A stretch of 64,000 bases of DNA from Panonychus citri. Its lineage: Eukaryota > Arthropoda > Arachnida > Trombidiformes > Tetranychidae. The stretch covers positions 124,001 through 188,000 of the forward strand of contig NW_026515498.1 in NCBI RefSeq assembly GCF_014898815.1, read 5' to 3'. Positions 11,088 to 20,935 of this stretch are shown one piece after another. The translations under genes and the position numbers were made by a program. Position 1 is the stretch's first letter. Every line of letters starts with the position of its first letter. The notes beneath the pieces are model-generated. The model did no database searches and was not told the DNA's origin. It saw only the letters and a program-made list of their open reading frames with translations.

Positions 11088-11831
11088 ATGTCATCTTCAT
11101 CGAAAAGTAAAGTGAAACGAATCAGACGGAGAAGATTATCATCAAAAAAGAATCGACATGAACGTAAATTAAAGTTGAAACTAAAGAATCAAGAATTGAG
11201 ATTACAAAAAGAGATGGAAATTGATCAATGGCTACAATGGAATCAAGCTGAGGAAGAAAAGTATCAAGAGGAGAGTGAATTTCACCAGGAGATTGTGTTG
11301 GCTCAAAAAGTTTTGCTCAATCAAATTAAATCAATTAAATCCAATCTGGATAAATTAAAACTTCTTCAAAAAATCAGGTCAATTTACTGTGTAAACAAAT
11401 CACCGTCCACCGATTCAGATAATCAACAATTTCAAGAAACTATTACAAATCTACGACTTAAGTTACTTGAAATTTTGAATATTAAGAAAAATTCACTAAT
11501 CAACTTGAACAATTTACATAATGACAAGTCTACAAATAGTCGATTGCAACAATTAACAATCCAAGAGTTAAATTCAACCGATACAAACGAAGCTTTATTT
11601 GGTTCTCCTTCCAATGGACCTGATTGTTATTCTAACAAATTAATTAATCAAAGGAACATCAAATCAACTGATAAATCACTTTCACAAATCAGATCACTTT
11701 GGGATTCATATATCGATAATAATAATGGTCACCAATTCCTTCAAAATGGTTCTATCAAAATGAACCAAACAAAGAATGGAGTCAATTCGTTCTGGATCAT
11801 CATCATCATCATCATTCTAATTAATAAATAA
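11088..11831 (+). CDS. PDCD7: PDCD7 / U11-59K minor-spliceosome protein homologue
   Basis: A 247-residue frame starts at MSSSSKSKVKRIRRRR. After a basic, coiled-coil N-terminus it follows the C-terminal half of human PDCD7 in order: EIDQWL (human EIDAWR), LLQKIRSIY in the place of LEKLRKLRK, FQETITNLRLKL (FTHHLQRLRKLI), ALFGSPS (LFGDPD) and LSQIRSLWDSYI (LIQIRHDWDQYL). PDCD7 is the 59K component of the U11 particle that bridges to U12 in the minor spliceosome. The proline-rich N-terminal half of the human protein (485 residues) is absent, and the terminal GWVLPP block is replaced by FW and seven isoleucines from an (ATC)n run. AATAAA overlaps the stop. The match is from remembered sequence, ordered but modest in identity. 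Confidence 0.72.
   Translation: MSSSSKSKVKRIRRRRLSSKKNRHERKLKLKLKNQELRLQKEMEIDQWLQWNQAEEEKYQEESEFHQEIVLAQKVLLNQIKSIKSNLDKLKLLQKIRSIYCVNKSPSTDSDNQQFQETITNLRLKLLEILNIKKNSLINLNNLHNDKSTNSRLQQLTIQELNSTDTNEALFGSPSNGPDCYSNKLINQRNIKSTDKSLSQIRSLWDSYIDNNNGHQFLQNGSIKMNQTKNGVNSFWIIIIIIILINK
11803..11819. repeat. (ATC)n tract coding an oligo-isoleucine tail
   Basis: Consecutive ATC codons near the end of the PDCD7-like frame encode a run of isoleucines just before the stop. It is a coding microsatellite, so the tail length may vary between individuals. Confidence 0.9.
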
Positions 11832-12304
11832 ACTCTAGAATGGATCATTAACCAGAGAAAATGATATTAATCTGTTGATAAATAAATTTTCATATTTCAA
11901 TTGTGACAACGGTTTCTTGATGTTAATCATTGAGAAGAAGAATCCGTAAAAATGTTGTAAACAACCAAATGAAATTGAATCGAAAATTTAAACAAAATTT
12001 ACATTAATTGTGAAACAAACACTATTTGAATGAATACATTGAATGTGGGGATCAACAAATATAATTAGATTACTCGTGTCATCATTTTCCATTTGATTAC
12101 AATGTTAATTTTCATTGGCATTTGGAAAGTTTACTGAGTCATGATTAGTTTTTTTTTCTTCTTCTTTTGTGTCTGATTTTTTTTTCTTCTTTAAATGCAT
12201 AGTAGAGAAAGAGGAACAATGATGAAAATTGAGAGAGAGAGAAAGAGAATCACCTACAGGAGAGTGTGTGTGTGTGTGTAGATTTTGATAGAAAATAATT
12301 AATT
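11832..12304. other. Convergent 3' region between PDCD7 and TSC22 genes
   Basis: No gene was seen. A second AATAAA for the rightward gene lies near 11880. A (GT)n tract sits at about 12264-12279 and a short GA-rich run at 12230-12245, probably in the TSC22 3' UTR. Confidence 0.5.
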
Positions 12305-13042
12305 TCAATTAGAAACATTTTGGTTATTCGATCCATACAAGTATGTTAACACTTCTTGAGTAGCATGAGTCCTTAAAATGCCATTTTCAAATTCTAATTG
12401 TGTAATTTTTGACGTTAATTCATTGATTCTCTCCTTGAGGACAACAACTTCCTCTCTGACAGCGGACATCAAATGATCAAAAGTCTTTTCATCCACCGTA
12501 ATACCTTCAGTGTTTTGATTAATCACTGGAATCGTATTAGAATCAATATTTGTTAAACCAACTCCACTCACTCCAATACAAACAGGTTGGTTATTTGTTG
12601 CTTGTCCAATCATCTCACTGTTAATTTGATTATCTTCATTACTTGAATCGGCACAATTAATTCCACTACTAATTGTTACACATGTAGTAGCAGTTGTTAG
12701 ACAAGAACCTGTAATCCCACTGGTACCTGGAGCTAATGGTGTTCCTGTGACAACAGTTTGTCCAATGGTTCCGGTGCTTTGAATGGTGTTTACTGAAGTT
12801 CCCACGGTGGTTGTGGTGCTATTAGAGGTATTACCAGACATTATTGAACTCGAAATATTGGATGGAGGATCATTAAAGTCCATACATGACCATCTACCGC
12901 GTTTCATTGGTTCTTTGGAAGCGATTTTTACAACTTTGAATCGATGTTGCCATTCCTCAACTGTTATCGGTGGTGTTTCTGGTGGTGCCGAGACCACAGG
13001 ATTCACCAGAGTCCTTAAGGTATCGGTTGTTACTGATTCCAT
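12305..13042 (-). CDS. TSC22 domain family protein (bunched-like), short isoform type
   Basis: A single exon of 245 residues. Near the N-terminus, WQHRFKVVKI..PMKRGRWSCMDF matches the conserved N-terminal box of long TSC22D/bunched proteins (RFKVVK..RGRW.C.D). A Ser/Thr/Gly-rich linker follows. The C-terminus carries the TSC box and leucine zipper: LMSAVREEVVVLKERINEL, then ITQLEFENGILRTHATQEVL. Human TSC22 has LMYAVREEVEVLKEQIKEL and the same heptad pattern. The family dimerises through the zipper and acts in growth control and transcription, with NRBP-type partners known in flies and humans. It is unusually compact for a protein carrying both boxes. Identification is confident, the exact orthologue is not. 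Confidence 0.9.
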   Translation of the reverse strand: MESVTTDTLRTLVNPVVSAPPETPPITVEEWQHRFKVVKIASKEPMKRGRWSCMDFNDPPSNISSSIMSGNTSNSTTTTVGTSVNTIQSTGTIGQTVVTGTPLAPGTSGITGSCLTTATTCVTISSGINCADSSNEDNQINSEMIGQATNNQPVCIGVSGVGLTNIDSNTIPVINQNTEGITVDEKTFDHLMSAVREEVVVLKERINELTSKITQLEFENGILRTHATQEVLTYLYGSNNQNVSN

Positions 13043-13719
13043 TTCCCTTTTGGTAATAAACTAACTTTCACCTTTAACTTTCAGCACACATAATGATCAC
13101 AATGATGATTAATTAATTCGGAATCAAAATAAATTGCTCACATAAATAAAAGAAATCACATCAACTTGACAACCATTTCTCGCTTTTTATCAGCTGATGA
13201 CAAGCGGGTGGAGCAAATCAAGTAAAAGATCAACATGAAGGAGGCGCCACTGATTTTCTAAGAGAAAATTTAAATTGTTGGTTAATTGTAATTGAGAAAA
13301 TTCAATCAATTATTGTTCTTTGCTAATTAAAAGCTAAATGTATTCGAAAAAGGAGAGAGAGAGAAGGATAATCTTTGACTCGGATTCTTTAATCCAATAG
13401 AATCAGATAGCCAATTGGAAAAACGAATTTTTTTCTAATTGAATTTTCTTTTGGTGAATTAATGTTAATCTAATTGGTCATGGGTTCGAAATGAATGAAA
13501 TTTACAATTTATTCCCTATTAATGACTAACATTTGACTTTAATTAAAAAAAAGAACAAAAGATTTAATAAGAGTTGAACATTTTCGCTCAATTTGAAGCT
13601 AAAAGTGGTTTTGGTTTATATGAAAAAAAGGATTTCTCACTCTTTTTAATGGTAGATTAAAAAAGATTCAACTTGAGAGTTTTTAACAAAAAGAGATTTT
13701 TTAGAAAATAGTAATTTTT
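13043..13719. other. Spacer: TSC22 5' region and 3' flank of RGG gene
   Basis: This contains the TSC22 promoter and 5' UTR and the trailer of the next reverse-strand gene. A local GC-rich spot, GGAGGCGCCACTG near 13240, stands out from the AT-rich background and could be a factor site. Nothing coding was seen. Confidence 0.45.
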
Positions 13720-15009
13720 TTAATTAACAAATTCAAAATTTGATTCAATTGTTGGAGGCAATGGAGGCCCAGATGCTGGTGCTACTTCGCCTGGCTGTAG
13801 ACCATCGGGGCCACCGATTGATACAGGAACGTATTGAAAGGCAGCAGGTAGAGAATAATACTGAGGTATTAGTCCATTGGGTGTGGAATAACAAGGTTGA
13901 GCAGGAGGACATAATTGACACTCAGGTTCACAGCAAACATATGGAGCATATTGGAAGGGAGTTGCGGCGACAGAAATGAAATTATAACCACCAAAAGTAT
14001 CGACAGGTACACCTAATCCTGGACCAGTTGGCATAGGAGCAGTATAATATCCACTGGGAGGATATTGTATTAAACTACGATTAACAATTCCACCTCGATT
14101 AGTATTGTTGAAGCCTCGGCCTTTTCCTCCGCCTCGACCACCACGGTTGCTCCAATTACCGCGCGAATTGTATCGGTTAGAATTTGAGTAAGAGATGTAT
14201 GGTTTAACCATGGCAGTTTGATCACAGTCATTGACTAAAGGAAATGTGAAAGAAAAGGAAAGATGGAGAAAAGAGGAAAGAGAAAAACAGGTTAACTCAA
14301 GAACGAATGTGAAGGTTAACGAGGTGAACACATCGATATGGTAAAAGATGAGAAAGGGAAATTTCTATGAACAACGTGGTTCAAATTTTAAAAGATAATT
14401 ACCTGGATTTAATTTTTTTTCTCCTTCCACTGTTTGGTAGTTTTCTTTTAGAGTTACTCCAGTAACTTCTGCTTTAACCGGTCCTTGGACATTTGGACTG
14501 ATTGGAACATTCCGCTTATCTGGACCAGAGGTCAATCGAATCCCTGGGTTTTGACTAATGTTCGCACCTTCAGTTGGACCCGTATTACTATTATTTGGGT
14601 TATGAGGAGTAGAGTTATGGCTGTTGGCATCTCTTCCGTGTTGACGACCTTTGAAGATATATTGATTCCATTCTTGACAATATTGATTCCAATTAGAGTC
14701 TGAATGACCTTTACTTTTTACACTTGGGCCTGACACCGATGGAGTCGGTGATTGGTTGACGCCACTGTTGCTGCTTGTATTGCTACTAATGCTACTATTG
14801 CCACTACTGTTACTTCCAGAAGGATTATTATTACTTGTATTGGTATTTAGCTTGGGATTTCCAGAAAATCTCGAATTGTTATTTCCACAGCCTCCATTAT
14901 TGCCAATCGATCTATTCTTCCCGTTTCCTGATTGATGATGATTGTGATTGGTACCAGAACCATTTCCTTGACGATTGATTCCTAAATTCCTTTGATGCCC
15001 AGTGTACAT
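13720..15009 (-). CDS. Orphan RGG-box, Asn/Ser/Gly-rich protein
   Basis: Two exons, 15009-14403 and 14234-13720, join in phase to 373 residues; donor GTAATT and acceptor TTTAG. The first exon is low complexity (Asn, Ser, Gly, His) with one ordered-looking patch, SNWNQYCQEWNQYIFKGR. The second has a compact RGG region (SRGNWSNRGGRGGGKGRGF), then a Pro/Tyr/Cys-rich stretch with CCEPECQLCPPAQPC, and ends in IESNFEFVN. RGG boxes often bind RNA and are methylated on Arg. I recognise no domain or orthologue. The first exon start MYTGHQRNLG is the first ATG in an open frame. Splicing is well supported by frame continuity (VNDCDQTAMVKPY); function is unknown. Confidence 0.72.
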
Positions 15010-15668
15010 TATAACAAATTTAACTTTTTCTTTCAAATCAAAACAATTAAGACTTTTTTCTTATCACAAAAAAAAGACAATCCAATGCATTAAAAGGTCC
15101 GTTAGAAATGGTTTATGATGATGATGAAGAGATGAGAAAACATGAGAAAAAGAAACAGCGAAAGACAAAAAAGAAAGCGCGAGTCAGAGGAAGACACAAA
15201 ATAGACAGAGAAACCCGAGTATTGGAGGACAAGTGAAAGGAGAGAGACAGAGATTAAGAAAGAGTCAAGGGGAAACCAATGAACGCAAATGAAAATTAAT
15301 GTTCTAAATCCTAGAAGGGAAAGTGAATTCCCCTGGAAATGCGTCGAAAACCAATTTCGCTTCACCTTCATGCTAATTTTTGTTCTTTTCGCGCATTTTT
15401 TCCCCTTTTTATTTTCACTCTAATTTGCAGTGAGAATAAGTGAGAATAGAAACAATTAGATTAACATTTTTTTCTATTCTTTTTTCCCTACTAATTATTT
15501 TTATATTTTCCCCTTTTTTTCATTAGTTAATTTCTATTAATTGTTTGGTTAAATTAGCAAATTAATGAAGAGTTTAAGTTAATTAAAATAATTCATTTAT
15601 TTCTTTTTGTTAATTCTGTTTGGCTTTTATCACAATTCTGCTTTGTAATTTGTGAATTAGTGTTTGAA
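15010..15668. other. RGG-gene promoter and trailer of glycine-rich gene
   Basis: There is a purine-rich stretch at 15110-15270 (GA-rich on the plus strand) and AT-rich DNA beyond. The open frame on the reverse strand here is pyrimidine-tract translation (Leu/Ser/Phe) with no domain, and is not taken as a gene. Confidence 0.45.
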
Positions 15669-16125
15669 TCAACCAAAGGATTGACCTGATCCTCCACCAA
15701 ATCCTTGTCCTTGTTGAACATTAATTCCTGGTCCATTGATACTAAGATAGAAAGATATTCAATTTGGTAATTAATTTTGTATGTTGATTGGTAGATTGAA
15801 AGGAGAAAGAAATGTTTCTTTTAATTGGTTCAACTTACGAATATCCTGACCCAGCACCGAATCCAGAACCAGCTCCATTGGGACTAAAGCCGAATCCTCC
15901 TCCCATTCCTTGACCGAAAGATACTCTGTAAGGTCCAGCGTTGAATGAACCTCCTCCACCTCCACCGAAACCTGATCCTCCTGATGGATAACCTGGAAGA
16001 GGAGCGATTGGGTTTACTGGACCCACAGGAACTAATTGAGCAACTGGACCATGATAAGTTGGATAACAATTGACGGTGTTGACAATTAAGAGAATGGTAA
16101 TTGCAATTGAGGAAACACAATTCAT
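15669..16125 (-). CDS. Secreted glycine-rich protein
   Basis: Exons 16125-15839 and 15741-15669 join in phase to 119 residues. Residues 1-20 (MNCVSSIAITILLIVNTVNC) are a typical signal peptide. The mature part begins YPTYHGPVAQLVPVGPVNP and passes into glycine-rich repeats (GGSGFGGGGGG, GQGMGGGFGF, GAGSGFGAGSGYS), ending GQSFG. Arthropod cuticle, silk and secretory proteins look like this, but no specific family (for example a chitin-binding R&R motif) is visible. Glycine codons here make a GC-rich island in AT-rich surroundings. It is surely exported if translated; structural role is inference. Confidence 0.78.
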
Positions 16126-16895
16126 TTTAAAATTGTTTACTTAATTCACTCAAACTATGATAAAAGTAATGATGAGAATAAACAAGATGAGAAGCTTTTT
16201 ATACAAGATGAGAGTGGAAAAGAAGAAGAAGAGTAGCTAAGTGGAAGGGTTAAAATCTAGTTGAGTTATTGATCTCAGATTAGCCTGAAGGGTTCAAGTC
16301 AATTTCAATTTAATTACCTGAAGAATTGATGGTCAAATATTGGAGTCATTAAACTTGATTCATTCTCTTCATCAAGCTCATCGAACTTTCCAGGTAACAT
16401 TCATCTTGCAAAACTTTTCTACTAAATTATTGCACATGCAATCTGATGGTTAAGGTCAAGTTCATCTGATCATCTGAATTTCAATAAATCAAATAATGAG
16501 CATCAATTTCAATACTTAGAGAAAATGTTGAAAAAAGCATGTATTTAATTAACTTTCAAGGATTGGAAAAAAACTGAATGCAAATTTGAACAATTAAGAG
16601 ATTTTTGAGGATTTTTAATTTTTGCTTTCGATTATTTCATTTTAAAGATTTCCTACGTTAAAATTACATGCCACCAATATTAATTAAGATAAATTGTTAT
16701 AATTATAATAATTGTGATGATGATGATATTGATGTTGTTTGTTGATACTGATGATGATCTCTCGAAAGCAAATTGGTGCGTTGATGATCGAAGAAGGATG
16801 GAAGTAGAGAAGAGAAAAATGAAACGTTTAAATGAAAAGCGCTCGAATGAGCTATAATTTCCGAGATTAGCTCAGCTATTCCTTTTCAAATTGAT
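16126..16895. other. Spacer with glycine-rich gene promoter and HMG gene trailer
   Basis: No gene was seen. A short (GAT)n patch lies near 16717-16735. The 5' flank of the glycine-rich gene has GA-rich runs at 16215-16235 in which no coding frame is supported. Confidence 0.45.
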
Positions 16896-19800
16896 TCAGT
16901 TCCAATTGTAATGAGCTCCAGAGAGTTGGGATTGCGTGTATGTGCCTGCAGCTCCTGTGGGTAAGTAAGATGAGCTACTAACAGGTAATCCACCTTGATG
17001 AGCTTGGTTATAATTAGCTGCCATAACACCAGCAGCACTATTTGGATGTACAAAGTTAAATGAGTGCTGTCCATATCCCATGGAGGCTAATGCATGGTTG
17101 GTAAGGGCTGAATTTAAGTTCATTGAAGACATGCTTGAATTGTTGAGGTTTTGTTCCTGTTGATCGGGTTGATCTTGTTGCTGTTGTTGATGTTGTTGAT
17201 GATTTGCAGGACTTGGCGATGAAGATGCTGGAGATGGTGTTTCCTGTTGCCTGATGACCATATTCTGAGCTTGTTGTTGTTGATCCTGAGATTGTGATTG
17301 ATTCGAATGATCTTGATTATTGTCATTAGTAGTCGATGCAGAGTCTTCTCCTCCTTCAGATCCTTCTGTAGAAAGCCTCTCTTGCTTAACTTGTGGCCCA
17401 CTAGTTAGAGATTCTGCGCTCTACATATTGGGAGAATAGGAAAGGAAGCGTAAGGGAGTATGAAAGAAAGAAAACAGTGGAACGCAAGAGACCCATGATC
17501 AAGGAAAGAAGACAGATAAGTAGAGAAAGATAGAAAGAGAGAAAGAGAGAGGAGAAAGAAAAAGATAAATGCATAGATAGAGGAGATAGATGGTTAGCAA
17601 AAAAGAAGATGAGAAAATCCAGAGGAGATGTATACGAGATAGCAAGATAGATAGGGAGATAATCAAATTGATAGAGAAAGAGTGATGAGAGGGATAAGAA
17701 TAAGAGAACGAGAAAGAGTAAGAAAGGAGAAAAAGAAAGAGAAAAGAGAACATGAGACATGAATAAAGGGAATTTGTATTTGATATACAAGGTATGCACG
17801 TAATGATTTGGGGGGTGAAGCAAAAAAAATGAAAACATGAAAATGAAAGTAAGAGAGAAAAAGAATAGCAAAAAAAAGAAAATAAATGATTGAAAATAGA
17901 AAATGAGTGAATAATAATGTATGATAATGAATGGGAAGTTGAACAGTTCGAGAAAGCGAATTTAAAACTGAGCTGAAAGATAATCATTAAACCTCTCCTC
18001 CCGGAATCACTGCTGCCTAAAGTTGACACGAATTTTAAATCGATAGCGAAAAGAGATCAGAGAGTTTGAAATTAATCAAGTTAAAATTGAAAATAATTTG
18101 AAAAGTAAGAACGGGTCAAGAGAGGAGGAAAAGTGATCAAGGAGGAGAGGCAATGAGAAATTGAGAATGAGGAGGTGATAAAAATGACAAGATAAAAGAG
18201 AAAAAGGGAAGGGAAGAAAGAGAAGATAAGGAGATAATTGAAAGTCGACGATATTGTAAGAAAATAGAGGAGGTGAAGAAACGAATGAAATTTGCGTGTG
18301 GAAAAGGTAAAGATAAAGGTGAGGAGGAAACGAGAACGGGAGAGAAGGATTGAGAAACTGATAGGGGCAAAAGAGATGAAATTGATTTCGATATATACCT
18401 TTCTACGATAGTCTTCCATATTGGCTTCATAACGAATTTTCTCTTCATTTTGTTTTTCAACGTATGGCCTTTTATCTTCATCAGTCATACCCCTCCACCT
18501 TTCACCACCCAATTTGGCCAAAGCAGCTACACCACCTTCAGGCTCTTTACCGGCCATTTCTTTACGAAAATCTCCCATGAATAACATAAATGCTGTGCCA
18601 GGTCGTTTCGGTTTATTTGCATCACGCGCAGGCTTATATACAGCCATTTCTTTTTTGTATCTTTCTCTGTCTTTGGCAGCTACTGCGAGAAAAGGTTGTT
18701 TCTCTTCTTCGCACATTTGGTTCCATTTTGCGGCACACTCTTTGCCAAAGTCACCAATCTAAAATAAAAACGTACAATGTTAATTTTCACAATAAATAAA
18801 AACAACACACATACAACATTCAAACTCGATTCAAAACTATTCGCAAGAAAATACAAATCGTTTTGGCGGGATCAATCTAATCTTCACAAATTAAACATAA
18901 AAAGCTTGTGATTTAAAAGCTTATCACAAATAAACGTGTTTGCTCATGATCCAAAGATATTCTGTTCTTTTGAAAACAAGTCTGTCGACAATGAAGATTA
19001 ATTGCATTAGAGACATTTCATTTCGTAACTAAACCTTTCAAATAAAGGCCAAATTAAATAAATAAATTAATAAATAAATTATATCAACTTAAACCTGAAA
19101 TCATTCTAATCATTCTCATCACCATCAAATAGATTAAATATCAAATCATATCATATCAAATCAAATACAATCCAATCAAGTAAACAAAGTCAAGAGAAAT
19201 TGCATGAAATTCTCATTTACTACAATGAAAATCTTTTTTCTCTCACTCTCACTCTCTCTTTCCTTTTTTTTTAATCGAAACGCACCTTAGGAATAGGCCG
19301 ACCTGATTTCTTTAACTCTTCTCTGTACCATTGAGTGAAATTTATGTATGCAGTTGTGGCTCTTTTAGGCGCAGGTACTCCATCCTTGTTAACTTTAGGC
19401 TTTTTCTTATTTGATTTACCGTGATGATGAACCATTAAACCTTGATTTTGTTGATGATGTTGGCCTCCACTACCACTGGCATTCACAGCTTGAACATTCT
19501 GATACATCACTATTGGAAGTAAGAGAAATAAAATGCAAATTAATTCAATAATTAGATTTGATAAATTTCCGTAATGTCAGATACAAAAATTGTTCGCTCA
19601 TCTCTTAAACACCCATTCAATGTGGTAACGGTAAAATTAAGAATAATCAATGATCCGAGAAAGAAAATAAATTTTGCCAGAAAGCAACGAAAAGTAAGAT
19701 TCTAGCCAATCAGGGGTAGCATTCAAGAAGGGGGAAGAAATGAATGTAGAAAAGGCAAAATAAGAGAGGGGAGGAAAAAAGAGAGCGAGATGGGTGAGTA

Positions 19801-20373
19801 GATAGGAAAGAGGAAAGGGGGAAGAGTATGTGCGTGAGAGAGATTGTAAAGTGCCAGCAAGTAAAAAATGCTTACCGTGATGACCTGAAGTCGTAACTTG
19901 GCCTAAATGATGTTGACCTGGATTATTGCTCAAGCCACCGGACATAACCTCTACCATTGACCAGGCATCACTCCCGGGAACAACTAAATGATTAGGGTTT
20001 CTTGCCATATGACCAATTTTATTTAAATTCCAGTGACCAGCTAGAAACGAATCATCAACACCCCGTTGGTGTTGGTTCTTGTCCTAGAGTATAAAAAAAA
20101 AGGAAAGATGAAAGGAAAGAAAAAAAGTAAGAAAAAAAAAGAAAGATAGAGGGAAAAAGAAAGGTAGAGGGAAAATGGAAGAAAAGAGGGTAAACCAGGA
20201 GAAAGAGAAAAAAGAAAGAGAATAAGAGAGGGATAAAATGAGAGAGAAAATGGAAAGAGAAAGAGAAAGAGAAAGAGAGAGAGAGAGAAATAAAGAAAAG
20301 TCTTTGTCTATCTTTCTCTCTCTTTCTCTAGAAAATTAATAAATAAACTTACCACTAAGGAACCGGAACTCAT
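16896..20373 (-). CDS. Tandem HMG-box DNA-binding protein with Gln-rich tail
   Basis: Exons 20373-20353, 20083-19876, 19509-19286, 18758-18399 and 17420-16896 join in phase to 445 residues. HMG box A spans the third and fourth exons (PKRATTAYINFTQWYREEL..GKECAAKWNQMCEEEKQPF) and box B follows (KPKRPGTAFMLFMGDFRKEM..GGERWRGMTDEDKRPYVEKQ). The last exon is Gln/Ser/Asn-rich, ending SGAHYNWN, like a transactivation tail. HMGB-type proteins bend DNA and act in chromatin and transcription; a two-box layout resembles HMGB/DSP1 but the tail is not acidic, so orthology is open. A 24-base extra exon (18016-17993, AAVIPGGE) may lie in the last intron. Part of this gene is copied, inverted, at 20936-21989. 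Confidence 0.85.
17421..18398. other. Large purine-rich intron of the HMG gene
   Basis: This 978-base intron is strongly GA-rich on the plus strand (about 17430-17880 and 18110-18340), which creates long pyrimidine-tract open frames on the reverse strand rich in Leu, Ser and Phe. I treat those as artefacts. The only exon-like piece is 17993-18016, flanked by TTTAG and GTTTAA. Confidence 0.6.
18651..19506. repeat. Left arm of inverted duplication (HMG-box core)
   Basis: The reverse complement of this block matches 21122-21989 over the third exon, the whole following intron and the first third of the fourth exon. By eye the exon sequence is identical for over 200 bases, and the intron differs only by a few substitutions and short indels. 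Similarity stops abruptly inside the codons after the Lys-Lys at the end of HMG box A. Confidence 0.93.
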
Positions 20374-20935
20374 TATATGGTCACTTTGATTATATTAATG
20401 GTTGTGAATTAAACGAAATCAATTAAATATCCAAATTTTAAATCAATAATTAATTTAAACAAAATCACTCAGTTGGTTTTTAATACAAAAAAGAATTTGT
20501 GAAGAAAGAGAATAGCTTTAAGAGAGACAGAGAGTGAGACAGAGAGAAAGAGAGAAAAAGAGAAAAAAAGAAAGAGAACTTCGAACAGCGACATCTGTCG
20601 TTCTATTAAAGATCTTATAGGGAATCACGACTAAAGAACAACCCACCAGATGGCAGAACTAAATTCTCTTTCTTTTTTCGAGTTTAGTAGTTGAGTCAGC
20701 AGATTTGATTCTCTTTCTCATTGTCTTTCTTTTTGCTTCTTTCCATTTTCTCTCTCTCGCTCTGTGTCTCATTCTCTGTCTGTCTTGTTGCTATTCCCTT
20801 TCTTTACAAAACCATTTTTTGTATTAAAACAAAACAACTGAGTGATTTTTATTAATTTAATTATTGATTTAAATTTGGACGATTAATTGATTACGATTCT
20901 TTTACAACTATTGATATAATTGAAGTGATTATAAG
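20374..20935. promoter_or_regulatory. Divergent promoter at the axis of the inverted duplication
   Basis: Both arms extend through the 5' UTR and promoter: 20353 to about 20600 is recognisably the reverse complement of about 20640 to 20956, for example GTATTAAAA..CAACTGAGTGATTTT in both, but with many substitutions and indels. Each arm has one copy of an AGATGKC element: CGACAGATGTCGCTG (reverse strand, around 20587-20601) and CCACCAGATGGCAG (20642-20655). The latter fits the CTCF core consensus. GA/CT-rich tracts flank each. Presumably both genes are transcribed outward from here. Confidence 0.65.

Noticed and set aside
16280..16300. GGTTCAAGTC, resembling a tRNA B box
   Set aside because: No A box, anticodon stem or acceptor stem pairing could be found in the 80 bases around it.
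17401..18029. Long reverse-strand open frames rich in Leu, Ser and Phe
   Set aside because: They translate the pyrimidine strand of a GA-rich intron of the HMG gene, have no domain, and the HMG exons on either side join in phase without them.
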